Shown in pieces: positions 39,077-47,523 of a DNA stretch of 64,000 nucleotides. The number at the start of each line of letters is the position of its first letter. Positions within the stretch are counted from its first letter, which is position 1. This stretch comes from Actinomadura barringtoniae. GTDB taxonomy: Bacteria; Actinomycetota; Actinomycetes; Streptosporangiales; Streptosporangiaceae. The DNA lies in the NCBI RefSeq assembly GCF_017573505.1, contig NZ_JAGEOJ010000026.1:1-64000 (forward strand), given 5' to 3'. The notes under the pieces were generated by a model. It saw nothing but the letters and a program-made list of their open reading frames with translations. It made no database searches and was not told where the DNA came from. The position numbers and the translations under genes are program-made.

Positions 39077-40497
39077 CACTCGACACTGTTCTGGCTCACC
39101 TCGATGTCGTGCGGCTCCTCGGTGCGTTCTGCATCGTAACGGGGTGGGGTGAGGAGTTGTGCGAGGGCGATGCCGGCCAGGGCTATTGCGGCGCTGGTGA
39201 GCACCGCGGCTTGGAAGCCGTCGTTCAGGGATTGTGGCGTGAGGTTGTGGCCGGTCACGGTTGAGGAGACCGCTACGGCCATCGCCAGGCCCAGGGCTCC
39301 GCCGATCTGCTGGGTCGTGTTGATGACGCCGGAGGCCAGGCCGGATTCGGAGGCGGATGCGGATGTCGTGGCGGCGATGGTTGTTGCCACGAAGAGGATG
39401 CCGCCGCCGATTCCTGTGATGAGGGATGGGCCCAGGACGTCGGTGAGGTAGGCACCGTTCGGAGAGATCTGGGAGAACCAGGCCAGGCCGGCGGCGGCTA
39501 GCGCCAGGCCGAGGGTGATGGGGATGCGGGCGCCCAGGCGGCTGACCAGCTGGGCGCCCAGGGCGGCACCGGCCGCGATCGCGAGTGCGATGGGCAGTTG
39601 GCCCAGGCCTGCTTTGATCGGGCCGTATCCGAGGATCTGCTGCAGGTAGAGCGTCAGCACGAAGAACATCGGAAAGATGGCCATGGTCGTCAGCAGCGCG
39701 ATCACGTTGCCGCTCAGGAGGGTGCGGTCTCGGAAGATGCGCAGGGGGACGAGGGGGTGCTGGGCGCGGGCTTCGATGGTGATGAACGTGATTACCAGGA
39801 AAAGGGCTAGGGCGATCAGCGTGTAGGTCTGGGGTGAGGTCCAGCCTCGGTTGTTGGCGTCGACCAGGGCGTAGACGAGGAGGGCCAGGCCTGCGGTGAT
39901 GGTCAGGGCGCCGAAGAGGTCGAAGCCTTGGACGTTGCGGTCGGCTGCTTCGGGGAGCAGTACGGGGGCCAGGGCGATCGCGGCCGCACCGATGGGGACG
40001 TTGACCAGGAGGACCGCTTCCCAGCCGAACCAGTCGGTGAGCAGGCCGCCGAGGATTGCTCCGGTGGCGCCGCCTGCGCCTGCTACTGCGCCGAAGAGGC
40101 CCAGGGCTCGGTTGCGTTCAGCGCCTGACTCGAAGAGCGTCATGATCAGCGCTAGGGCGGCGGGGGCAACCAGGGCCGCCCCTAGGCCTTGCGCGGCTCG
40201 GGCTCCCACCAGGGCGGCGGAGTTGGGAGACAGGGCGCCCGCTAGTGAGCTGGCGGTGAAGAGGGCCAGGCCGCTCATGAAGAGGAGACGGCGGCCGGCC
40301 AGGTCGGCGGCTCGGCCGCCCAGGAGGAGGAAGCCGCCGAACGTGAGGGTGTAGGCGTTCGCCACCCAGGACAGGTCGGCCTGATCGAAGTGCAGGTCGC
40401 GGCCGATGGCGGGGAGGGCGACGTTGACGATCGAGGCGTCCAGGATGAGGACGAACTGGACGGCGACCAGGAGGGAGAGGGCTAGGCCCTTGCGCAT
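39076..40497 (-). CDS. DHA2-type MFS drug exporter
   Basis: A 473-residue transporter, 14 predicted transmembrane helices, with the family signatures LDASIVNVALPAI in helix 1, WVANAYTLTFGGFLLLGGR and RAAQGLGAALVAPAAL. It probably exports toxic organic compounds by proton antiport. ATG 40497 has AGGTGA six bases upstream and is preferred to the GTG nine bases earlier. It heads an operon with a TetR repressor. A dyad (TTCCGT, 17 bases, ACGGAA) about 30 bases upstream is a possible operator. Confidence 0.88.
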   Translation of the reverse strand: MRKGLALSLLVAVQFVLILDASIVNVALPAIGRDLHFDQADLSWVANAYTLTFGGFLLLGGRAADLAGRRLLFMSGLALFTASSLAGALSPNSAALVGARAAQGLGAALVAPAALALIMTLFESGAERNRALGLFGAVAGAGGATGAILGGLLTDWFGWEAVLLVNVPIGAAAIALAPVLLPEAADRNVQGFDLFGALTITAGLALLVYALVDANNRGWTSPQTYTLIALALFLVITFITIEARAQHPLVPLRIFRDRTLLSGNVIALLTTMAIFPMFFVLTLYLQQILGYGPIKAGLGQLPIALAIAAGAALGAQLVSRLGARIPITLGLALAAAGLAWFSQISPNGAYLTDVLGPSLITGIGGGILFVATTIAATTSASASESGLASGVINTTQQIGGALGLAMAVAVSSTVTGHNLTPQSLNDGFQAAVLTSAAIALAGIALAQLLTPPRYDAERTEEPHDIEVSQNSVE

Positions 40498-40528
40498 GCG
40501 GATCACCTAACAGGAAGTCGAACTCCGG

Positions 40529-40557
40529 TTCCGTTTAAAGTGCCGGACGATACGGAA
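40529..40557. promoter_or_regulatory. Possible TetR operator
   Basis: TTCCGT and ACGGAA separated by 17 bases, upstream of the exporter start, with an A/T-rich GTTTAAAG inside. It lies in the only promoter region of the exporter-TetR operon. Confidence 0.35.
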
Positions 40558-40602
40558 GCTTGATTCCGGTTGTCAACGGGGTCGCGCGGAGCGTGCGCCC
40601 GG

Positions 40603-40667
40603 GAGTGGACGCGCGGAGTGGACGCGCGGAGTGGACGCGCGGAGTGGACGCGCGGAGTGGACGCGCG
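40603..40667. repeat. Five copies of a 13-bp tandem repeat
   Basis: GAGTGGACGCGCG repeats five times without change, between the exporter promoter and the LysR gene end. The array is non-coding on both strands as far as can be seen. Identical copies suggest recent expansion, making it a likely variable-number locus. Confidence 0.9.
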
Positions 40668-40678
40668 GAGGTGCGTTG

Positions 40679-41554
40679 TTAGGTGAGGGCTTCTACTAGG
40701 TCTCGGATTACGGAGCGGTGGTCGTCTGGGCGCCAGGCGAGAGCGAGTTCGCTTGGGGACAGGTTGGTCACAGGGATGGCGCTCACGCCTGCGCGGCCGT
40801 AGATGGCGGCGTTGCCGGAGGCCAGGAGGGTGATGCCGGCGCCGCCTTCGATGGCGGCGAACGTCTCCTCGGCGTTGGTGACCGTGCCTGCGATTCGGGG
40901 CGGGTTGCCGGAACGGGCGTCCAGGGCCAGCCAGTAGTCGCGGAGCGGGCCCGCGGTCTCGGGGAGGGCGAGGAACGGCTCGCCCAGGAGCTCCTTGAAG
41001 TCGACCTCGTCGCGGGTGGAGAGCCAGTGGTCGGCGGGGAAGGCGACCCAGCGGGGCTCCGTGGCCACTACGCGGACGTTGAACTGGTCCTGGTTCGGGA
41101 CCGGAAGCCAGATGAACGCGACGTCGACCTCGCCCGTGGACAGGCCCGCGGTGGCGTCGTCCCAGTTGATCTGGCGCATGTGGAGCTGCCAGTTCGGGCG
41201 GCGTTCAGCGAAGCGGGCCCGGATGGTGGAGAGGAGGCCGCGGCCGACGCTGGTCGACATGCCGACAGTGAGGCGGGCGGCGTCGGAGGCGGCGGCGTCG
41301 CTGATCTCGCGTTGCGCCTCGTTCCAGCGCTGGAGGAGCTCGCGGGCGGCGGGGAGGAGGGCGGCGCCGGGGGCCGTCAGGGTGACACTGCGATGGTCTC
41401 GTTCGAAGAGGCGGACGCGGAGCTGCTCCTCCAGGGCGCGGACCTGCTTGCTGAGGGCGGGCTGGGAGACGAACAGGCGGTCGGCCGCGCGGGTGAAGCT
41501 GAGCTCCTCGGCGACGGCGACGAAGTACCTGAGGTCACGCAGGTGGGCGTCCAT
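40679..41554 (-). CDS. LysR family transcriptional regulator
   Basis: A 291-residue regulator. The N-terminal helix-turn-helix, LRDLRYFVAVAEELSFTRAADRLFVSQPALSKQVRALEE-like (about 5-45), is typical, and the effector domain (about 90-290) has an LTVGMSTSV start and a GEVDVAFIWLP segment. The ATG at 41554 overlaps a palindrome that fits a LysR binding site, so it should repress its own synthesis. It is divergent from a SnoaL/SDR/NmrA gene set whose first gene starts 50 bases away, and is probably its regulator. Confidence 0.87.
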   Translation of the reverse strand: MDAHLRDLRYFVAVAEELSFTRAADRLFVSQPALSKQVRALEEQLRVRLFERDHRSVTLTAPGAALLPAARELLQRWNEAQREISDAAASDAARLTVGMSTSVGRGLLSTIRARFAERRPNWQLHMRQINWDDATAGLSTGEVDVAFIWLPVPNQDQFNVRVVATEPRWVAFPADHWLSTRDEVDFKELLGEPFLALPETAGPLRDYWLALDARSGNPPRIAGTVTNAEETFAAIEGGAGITLLASGNAAIYGRAGVSAIPVTNLSPSELALAWRPDDHRSVIRDLVEALT

Positions 41555-41567
41555 AACCAACGGTTAT
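41553..41567. promoter_or_regulatory. LysR-type operator over the start codon
   Basis: ATAACC, AAC, GGTTAT: a perfect dyad with T-N11-A geometry, covering the LysR ATG and 38 bases before the divergent SnoaL gene. Confidence 0.6.
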
Positions 41568-41604
41568 CACAGGGTGTATTGGACCTGGTAGGGGCTGGTC
41601 TCGC

Positions 41605-42057
41605 ATGATTTCGGTCATGAGCTACGAGATCATCGAGACGGTCAATCGGTTCGGGTGGCACGCTGATCGGCGGGAGTGGGACGAGCTGGAGGCGATCTTC
41701 ACCGACACCGTCGCGCTGGACTACACGAGCCTGAACGGGGGCGAGCCCGCGGCGTTGAGTCCCAAGGAGATCGTGGGCGCGTGGTCGCAGACGCTGGGGG
41801 CCTTCGACGCCACGCAGCATCTGATCGCCAATCACATCGTCACCGTGGATGGGGAACGGGCGGTCTGCACGGCCTCGTTCCAGGCCACGCACCGGCTCGC
41901 CAACCCGTTCGGGTCGCCGCTGTGGACGCTGGGCGGGACCTACCGGTTCGACCTGGTGAAGGCGGGCGAGAACAGCTGGAAGATCAGCGCGGTCGTCATG
42001 ACGGCCACCTGGGCGGACGGGAACAAGGACCTGCTCTCGCTGGCGAGCGGACAATGA
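41605..42057 (+). CDS. SnoaL/NTF2-like protein
   Basis: A 150-residue protein of the NTF2-like fold: ETVNRFGWHADRREWDELEAIF at the N-terminus, LDYTSL, then HLIANHIVTVDGERAVCTASF and a GGTYRFDLVKAGENSWKISAV end. Such proteins act as small isomerases, hydrolases or polyketide-type cyclases; no strictly conserved catalytic residues were identified. The ATG at 41605 is 10 bases after AGGGG; a second ATG at 41620 is also possible. It overlaps the next gene by ATGA and is divergent from LysR. Confidence 0.78.
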   Translation: MISVMSYEIIETVNRFGWHADRREWDELEAIFTDTVALDYTSLNGGEPAALSPKEIVGAWSQTLGAFDATQHLIANHIVTVDGERAVCTASFQATHRLANPFGSPLWTLGGTYRFDLVKAGENSWKISAVVMTATWADGNKDLLSLASGQ

Positions 42058-42725
42058 TCGCGCTGGTCACCGGCGCGAACCGGGGCATCGGGCGCGAGGT
42101 CGCCCGGCAGCTCGCCGATCAAGGGCACACGGTGGTGGTGACCGCGCGTTCGGCGGAGGCGGCGGAACGGACGGCCAAGGAGCTGGGGCAGGTTCCGCTG
42201 CGGCTGGATCTGACCGACGGCGACTTCGCCGAAGTGGCGGAACAGGTCGAGGAACGGGTCGGCGGGCTGGACGTCCTGATCAACAACGCGGCCATTCACT
42301 ACGACACCTGGCAGCGGGCCGTGAGCGCCGACCTGGACGTGGTCCGGGAAGCGACCGAGACCAATCTGTACGGGCCTTGGCGGCTGGTGCAGGCGCTGTT
42401 GCCGCTGCTGCGGCGCAGCGGGCATCCCCGGATCGTGAACGTGTCGAGCGAGGCGGCCTCGCTGACGAACATGGGCGGCGGGACGCCCGCCTACAACGCG
42501 TCCAAGGTCGGGCTGAACGCGCTGACCAGGATGCTCGCCGCCGAGCTGCGCGGCGACCGAGTGCTGGTGAACGCCATCTGCCCCGGCTGGGTGGCGACGG
42601 ACATGGGCGGCCCGGGTGGGCGGCCGGTGAAAGACGGCGCGGCCGGGATCGTGTGGGCCGCGAACCTTCCTGATGACGGGCCGACCGGCGGGTTCTTCCG
42701 CGACGGGCGTCCCCTCCCCTGGTGA
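42054..42725 (+). CDS. Short-chain dehydrogenase/reductase
   Basis: A 223-residue classical SDR. The TGANRGIG cofactor motif is at residues 6-13, NNAA at about 80-83, the catalytic Ser in NVSSEA and the YNASK (Tyr-x-x-x-Lys) pair at about 146-150. All catalytic residues are present, so it should be an active NAD(P)H-dependent ketoreductase or carbonyl reductase. It starts by ATGA inside the end of the SnoaL gene and is followed 27 bases later by an NmrA-type gene; they form one operon under the divergent LysR. Confidence 0.9.
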   Translation: MIALVTGANRGIGREVARQLADQGHTVVVTARSAEAAERTAKELGQVPLRLDLTDGDFAEVAEQVEERVGGLDVLINNAAIHYDTWQRAVSADLDVVREATETNLYGPWRLVQALLPLLRRSGHPRIVNVSSEAASLTNMGGGTPAYNASKVGLNALTRMLAAELRGDRVLVNAICPGWVATDMGGPGGRPVKDGAAGIVWAANLPDDGPTGGFFRDGRPLPW

Positions 42726-42752
42726 TTCCCCTGATTGGAATAGGAGATCGAC

Positions 42753-43589
42753 ATGTATCTGGTCGCTGGAGCTACGGGCAATGTGGGCTCTGAGGTCGTC
42801 AAGGCGCTGGCCGCCGCCGGGGAGCCCACGCGGGCACTCGTACGCGATCCGGAGAGCGCGAATGCGAAACTGCCGGAGGGCGTAGAAGCGGTTGCGGGAG
42901 ATCTGAACAAGCCGGAGACCCTGACGTCGGCGCTATACGGGGTCCGCTCCGTCTTCCTGCTACCCGGCTACGCGGACATGCCGGGCGTGCTCGCGGAGGC
43001 GAAGAAGGCGGGCGTCGAGCAGGTCGTTCAGCTGACGGGCGGCTCGGCCGGAAACAGTGACATGTCGAACGCGGTGACCCGCTACATGGCCGCGACCGAG
43101 ACGGCCGTGAAGGAGTCGGGGCTGCCGTGGACGTTCCTGCGGCCGACCGCGTTCATGACGAACGCGCTTCGCTGGCTGCCGCAACTGCAGGCGGGCGACG
43201 AGGTGCGGGTGTCGTTCCCGAACGTTCTGACCGCGAGCGTCGACCCGTTCGACCTGGGCGCGATCGCGGCGCGGGCGATGCTGACCGACGAGTACCGCGG
43301 CGAGATCCTCTGGCCGACCGGGCCGGTGGCGCTCCGCCCGGCCGAGCAGGTCCTGATCCTCGGTGCCGCACTGGGACGGGACCTGCGGGCGGTCGAGCTG
43401 TCGAACGAGGAGGCGCGCGAGGAGATGACGGCCTCGATGCCGGTCGAATACGTGGACGCCTTCTTCGACTTCTACGTGAACGGGGCGCTCGACGAGTCGA
43501 TCGTTCGGCCGACCGTCAAGGAGGTCACGGGGCGCGAGCCGCGAACGTTCGCCGACTGGGCCGCCGCGCACACCACCGACTTCAGCTGA
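42753..43589 (+). CDS. NmrA-type NAD(P)H-binding protein
   Basis: A 278-residue protein. The cofactor motif GATGNVG is at residues 6-12, and the rest fits the NmrA/quinone-oxidoreductase group: FLLPGYADMPGVL, VQLTGGSAGNSD, then PWTFLRPTAFMTNAL. There is no SDR Tyr-x-x-x-Lys pair. AGGAG lies eight bases before the ATG. It follows the SDR gene by 27 bases and is the last gene of the LysR-linked operon. A nested inverted repeat follows 110 bases downstream. Confidence 0.85.
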   Translation: MYLVAGATGNVGSEVVKALAAAGEPTRALVRDPESANAKLPEGVEAVAGDLNKPETLTSALYGVRSVFLLPGYADMPGVLAEAKKAGVEQVVQLTGGSAGNSDMSNAVTRYMAATETAVKESGLPWTFLRPTAFMTNALRWLPQLQAGDEVRVSFPNVLTASVDPFDLGAIAARAMLTDEYRGEILWPTGPVALRPAEQVLILGAALGRDLRAVELSNEEAREEMTASMPVEYVDAFFDFYVNGALDESIVRPTVKEVTGREPRTFADWAAAHTTDFS

Positions 43590-43698
43590 CTCGACCGCGC
43601 CGACTCGACCGCGCCGACCCAACGATGCCCTTTTCGGGCGATCGAACGCCGGGTTAAGACTCGAAATTACTGATCGGGGAAAGGCGCGGCGAGACCCG

Positions 43699-43738
43699 AT
43701 CCGGTCAGGCATCACGCGTGATGGATACCTGACCGGAT
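43699..43738. terminator. Nested inverted repeat (cruciform-like)
   Basis: Outer arms ATCCGGTCAGG (43699-43709) and CCTGACCGGAT (43728-43738) pair over 11 bases. Inside lies the perfect 14-bp palindrome CATCACGCGTGATG (43710-43723). Folded, they make about 18 base pairs with a four-base bulge. It can serve as terminator of the upstream operon or operator for the downstream secreted protein. Confidence 0.6.
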
Positions 43739-43815
43739 GCGGGCGGTGACAGCCCAAGACGGGCGGTGGGAAAGTGCGCCCGAGACCGGAGAGTTCCGGT
43801 CGACGGGAGGCTCAT

Positions 43816-44973
43816 ATGCGCACCGTACGGGGAGTCACCAGGGCGGCGGCACTCACGCTGGCGGCGGGGGCGGTGGCACTGCCGGTCACATCGGCCCAGG
43901 CCACGACGGTGACATGCGGGCAGGTGGTCACCGCCGACCTGAGACTGACCGCCGACCTCACGTGTTCCGGCACGGCGCTCAGCATCGGGGCGAGCGGCGT
44001 CACGGTCGACCTGAACGGTCACACCATCACCGGTGACGGCTCCGGGCGCGGCATCGCGATCGAGGGGGTGAGACCCAATCCCTCGCTGAGCAATACGACG
44101 GTGCGCAACGGGACCATCAGCGATTTCGAATCCGCGATCGGGATGGTCGACACCCAGGACGTACGGCTTTCCCGTCTGAATCTCAAGGCGACCGGCTCCA
44201 ACACGGCGCTGCGCGTGGACATCGGCACCAAGGGCGCCCGCGTCGACCACAGCGTGCTGCGCGCCTCGACCGGCGGTTACGCCGTGCGCGGCCTCGGCGG
44301 AACGGACCTCACCATCACCGGCAGCCGTGTTCTCGGCGGATGGATCAACCTGGTCAACAGCCTGAGCAGCTCGACGATCTCGCACACCGATCTGGACCGA
44401 GCGGCCATTGTCGCCCAGCAGAGCAACAACGTCCTGCTCGACCACGACACCCTCGTCCGGACCCCGGTCACCGCGTTCTTCAGCTTCGGAGTGACCATCC
44501 GGAACAGCAAGATCAGTGGCGCCGAGCGCGCCGTGGACTTCGGCACCGACCGGGACGTTCTGATCACCGGCAATGTCTTCGCCCACAACCTGGTCGGCGT
44601 GCACAGCGGCCCGCCCGGGCTCGACACCGAGCGCGCCACCATCAGCAAGAACCTCTTCGTCGGCAACGGCGCCGCCGGCGTATGGCTGGAGAGTCTCTAC
44701 AGCGGCGGGCCCGCGGGCAACTTCGCGGTCGTCGGCAACCGGTTCCAGGGCAACGGCCATCGGGCCAACGGCCTGACCGACGCGTACGGCAACACCGTCA
44801 ACGACGGTCTGCACATCGACACCAAGGATCCGAGTGGTGTCGAGGTGACCCGCAACCGGACCGATCACAACGCCGACTTCGGCATCGAGATCAGGCCCGG
44901 CAGCGCCATCGATGGCGGCGGCAACACCTCGGCCCACGATCCGAACGGCTGCCTCGGAGTGGTGTGCTCGTGA
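43816..44973 (+). CDS. Secreted right-handed parallel beta-helix protein
   Basis: A 385-residue exported protein. The signal peptide is clear (MRTVRGVTRAAALTLAAG, cleavage after TSAQA). The mature part is a ladder of repeated TVRNGTI, DVRLSRL, LTITGSRV, NVLLDHDTL, VTIRNSKI and DVLITGNVF rungs, typical of pectate-lyase-like/right-handed beta helices. Cysteines pair at the ends (TCGQ..TCSG and GCLGVVCS), suggesting disulfides in an extracellular protein. No polysaccharide lyase signature was found, so the substrate is unknown. GGAGG lies four to eight bases upstream. Confidence 0.8.
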   Translation: MRTVRGVTRAAALTLAAGAVALPVTSAQATTVTCGQVVTADLRLTADLTCSGTALSIGASGVTVDLNGHTITGDGSGRGIAIEGVRPNPSLSNTTVRNGTISDFESAIGMVDTQDVRLSRLNLKATGSNTALRVDIGTKGARVDHSVLRASTGGYAVRGLGGTDLTITGSRVLGGWINLVNSLSSSTISHTDLDRAAIVAQQSNNVLLDHDTLVRTPVTAFFSFGVTIRNSKISGAERAVDFGTDRDVLITGNVFAHNLVGVHSGPPGLDTERATISKNLFVGNGAAGVWLESLYSGGPAGNFAVVGNRFQGNGHRANGLTDAYGNTVNDGLHIDTKDPSGVEVTRNRTDHNADFGIEIRPGSAIDGGGNTSAHDPNGCLGVVCS

Positions 44974-45157
44974 GCGTCCGGCATGTCCCGCTCGTGGCGG
45001 CTCGTCCTCACAGCAGGAGCCTCCTGGGCACGGTGGCGTGATCCACAGGAAAGCGCGCTTCCTCGATGCCTTGCCCAGACCAGACATCGGATCAATTCAC
45101 GAAGGAACCCCACACAAGCCCAGAAGCAAGGGCCGGGGAGAGGAAGACGTCCGACCT

Positions 45158-46417
45158 CTAGGACTTGCCGGCGCCGATGGCACCGACGATGGCGGGCCAG
45201 CTCCTGACCAGCTCACGCTTCCAGTAGGCCCACTTGTGGGTGCCGGGGCCGTAGAGGTTGGAGGTGATCGGAACCCCGGCGCGCTGCGCGGCGCGGACGA
45301 AGTTGACGTTCATCTGGCCGGCCAGCTGCTCACCGAAGCGGCCCGCGTCCCAGGGCTTCATGCTGGAGTCGTCGTACGGGCCGATCTCGCCGTTGCCCGA
45401 GGAGACGTAGACGCCGGTGCCCTTCAGGCGCGACACCATGACGGTCGCGTCGTGGGCCTCCCAGTTGGACCGGTCGGTCACCGGGTTGCCCCAGATGTCG
45501 TCGCCCGCCTTGGCGTTCATCTGCATCAGGATGGTCGGCATGCCCGGGGCGGTGATGTTGAGCGGGCCACTGTAGGACGCCGCGTACTTGAACAGGCCCG
45601 GGTGACGCTCGGCGTAGGTGATGGCGCCCTGGCCGCCCGACGACAGGCCGATCGCGGCGCGCGAGGCGCCCGCGTGGAAGTTGCGCTCCATCAGCGGGAT
45701 GACCTCCTGGATGTGGAAGGTCTCCCACTCCGGGACGCCGCCCTTGCCGTCGTTGAACCAGTTGGAGTACGACCCGTTCCAGCCGCCCTCGGGCATCACG
45801 ACCATGACGTTGTAGTCGGCCGCGACCTGGGCGAGGTTGGAGTCCTTGGTCCAGGACGTGTAGCGGTTGTTGCCGCCGTGGTAGGCGTAGATCACCGGCC
45901 AGGTCTGCTTGGCGCCGGGCTTCCAGGACTTGGGAACCAGCACGCGGGTCTTGATGTCGGAGGAGGCCAGTGCCGGCGTCGCGATGGTGACGTCGAACTG
46001 GTACTTGGAGACCTTCTCCAGCTTGACGATCTTGGCGCCGTCGTCGGCCTTGCGGTAGCTGGTCGGGAGCTTCTCCGCGTCCTTCGGCAGGTGGGGCTTC
46101 TTGCCGTGGTCGTGCCTGCGCAGGTCCGGGTCGTCCGAGGCCGGCTTGGCCTTGCCGTTGTTGAACGGGTAGGTGGCCGGCGGCTTGGTGCTCGGTGACG
46201 TGGAGGGCGTCGGCGAGGTCGGGGACGACGTCGGGAGGCCCTGGTCGGGGGCGAGGCCGTTCGTCGGGCCCGGCGTGGGGGTGTCGGCCGCCGCCTGGGG
46301 GTGGCCGGACAGGTGCCCGATCCCGGACTGGTTGAGAACGAACAGGAGGCTCGGCACTAGGACCGCCGTCGCGGCGACGCCGCCGATGGCGATCTTCCTG
46401 TCGGTGCGCTTGTTCAT
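45158..46417 (-). CDS. Secreted/membrane-anchored alpha/beta-hydrolase esterase
   Basis: A 419-residue protein. Residues 7-30 form a signal anchor, followed by a Pro/Thr/Ser-rich linker (about 45-85) that spans the wall. The hydrolase domain (about 130-415) has the HGG oxyanion strand, nucleophile Ser259 in GLSSGG, and a late GTHKWAYWKREL with the probable catalytic His. Architecture resembles antigen-85/esterase D-like secreted esterases of actinobacteria. It probably acts on cell-wall lipids or extracellular esters. It converges with the beta-helix gene. Confidence 0.85.
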   Translation of the reverse strand: MNKRTDRKIAIGGVAATAVLVPSLLFVLNQSGIGHLSGHPQAAADTPTPGPTNGLAPDQGLPTSSPTSPTPSTSPSTKPPATYPFNNGKAKPASDDPDLRRHDHGKKPHLPKDAEKLPTSYRKADDGAKIVKLEKVSKYQFDVTIATPALASSDIKTRVLVPKSWKPGAKQTWPVIYAYHGGNNRYTSWTKDSNLAQVAADYNVMVVMPEGGWNGSYSNWFNDGKGGVPEWETFHIQEVIPLMERNFHAGASRAAIGLSSGGQGAITYAERHPGLFKYAASYSGPLNITAPGMPTILMQMNAKAGDDIWGNPVTDRSNWEAHDATVMVSRLKGTGVYVSSGNGEIGPYDDSSMKPWDAGRFGEQLAGQMNVNFVRAAQRAGVPITSNLYGPGTHKWAYWKRELVRSWPAIVGAIGAGKS

Positions 46418-46588
46418 GGCTCCCCAGACCCCAGGCCCTAGGCCACCCGCGGCGAGGGGTAGTCGCGGGCCAAACCTATGAGGAAGCTAGTGTCCCGTTC
46501 ACTTCTTGCGCAAGCAATGACAACAAACCTCAACAAAGCCGATACCTAGACTCTGGTCACGCCTTGCGCCCCACGCCTCCCAGCCCGG

Positions 46589-47407
46589 TCAGGGCTTGCG
46601 GCCCACGCCGCCCAGAAGGCGAATCGGCCCTGCGGCGCGCGGTCCGGGCGCCGGTACGGGCCAGTCATGGACGTCGACCAGGCCGGGTTCGAGCAGCTCG
46701 AAGCCGGACCCGGTGAAGAACTTCTCGATCTGCTGGGCCGAGCGCAGGCCGCCCGACCCCGTTCCCGAGCCCTTGTAGGCGTCGGCGAGCGAGTCGACGT
46801 CGAAGTCCTCGGCGCCGGAGGCGACCGACAGGACCAGGTGGCTGCCGGGGACCATGCGGCGGGTGAACGCGCCGAGCATGCTGGACACGCCCAGCATCCT
46901 GCCCGGCTCGTCGTCCTCGTCGACGATGAACTGCAGGACCGACACCAGCAGCAGCGCCACCGGCCGTTCCCAGTCGATCAGCCGGCCGACCGCGGGATCG
47001 TCCAGGACGGCCTGGGGTCGGCGGATGTCGGCGTTCACCACGGCGGTGGCCTCGTCGGGCAGCAGCGCCCTGGCGTGCACGCACGCGACCGGATCGATGT
47101 CCACGTAGACCACGCGGGTGTCGGGCCGGATCGGGCGGGCGACCTCATGAACGTGACCCTGCGTAGGCAGTCCGGCACCCAGGTCGACGAACTGCGCGAC
47201 GCCCGCCTCGGCGACCGTACGGACGGCGGCCCCGAGAAAGGCGCGGTTGGCGCGTGCCACGTCGCGGACTTCGGGGAAGCCCTTGATGACCTGTTCGGCG
47301 CGTTCGCGGTCGACCTCGAAGTTGTCCTTCCCGCCCAGGAAGTAGTCGTACATCCGCGCAGCGGACGGGACGCTCAGGTCCAGTCCCGGGGGCAGGTTCT
47401 CGGCCAT
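46589..47407 (-). CDS. DUF574-type SAM-dependent methyltransferase
   Basis: A 272-residue protein of the DUF574/Methyltransf_19 family, common and multiply paralogous in actinomycetes. Family signatures are ARMYDYFLGGKDNFEVDR near the N-terminus (about 17-34) and FVDLGAGLPTQGHVHEVA (SAM-binding, about 68-85), then VYVDIDPVA. The start at 47407 has GGAAGG about seven bases upstream; an ATG 51 bases further up has weaker spacing. It is divergent from a paralogue at 47524 with which it shares the same motifs. The substrate is unknown. Confidence 0.85.
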   Translation of the reverse strand: MAENLPPGLDLSVPSAARMYDYFLGGKDNFEVDRERAEQVIKGFPEVRDVARANRAFLGAAVRTVAEAGVAQFVDLGAGLPTQGHVHEVARPIRPDTRVVYVDIDPVACVHARALLPDEATAVVNADIRRPQAVLDDPAVGRLIDWERPVALLLVSVLQFIVDEDDEPGRMLGVSSMLGAFTRRMVPGSHLVLSVASGAEDFDVDSLADAYKGSGTGSGGLRSAQQIEKFFTGSGFELLEPGLVDVHDWPVPAPGPRAAGPIRLLGGVGRKP

Positions 47408-47523
47408 GCAGCCGCCTTCCAGATCGGCCGGTCCGACAGTGGTCTTGATCCTAGACATCCCTCCCTGACCCGCACCCCGCATATAAGGTCAAATGCCAAA
47501 TAGCGGCCGTTGGTAGGGGCTCC

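Noticed and set aside
40603..40667. CRISPR array
   Set aside because: The 13-bp units are directly adjacent without spacers, so it is a simple tandem repeat.
44912..46198. A 428-codon plus-strand frame
   Set aside because: Antisense of the esterase, with Val/Gly/Arg-rich composition and no domain.
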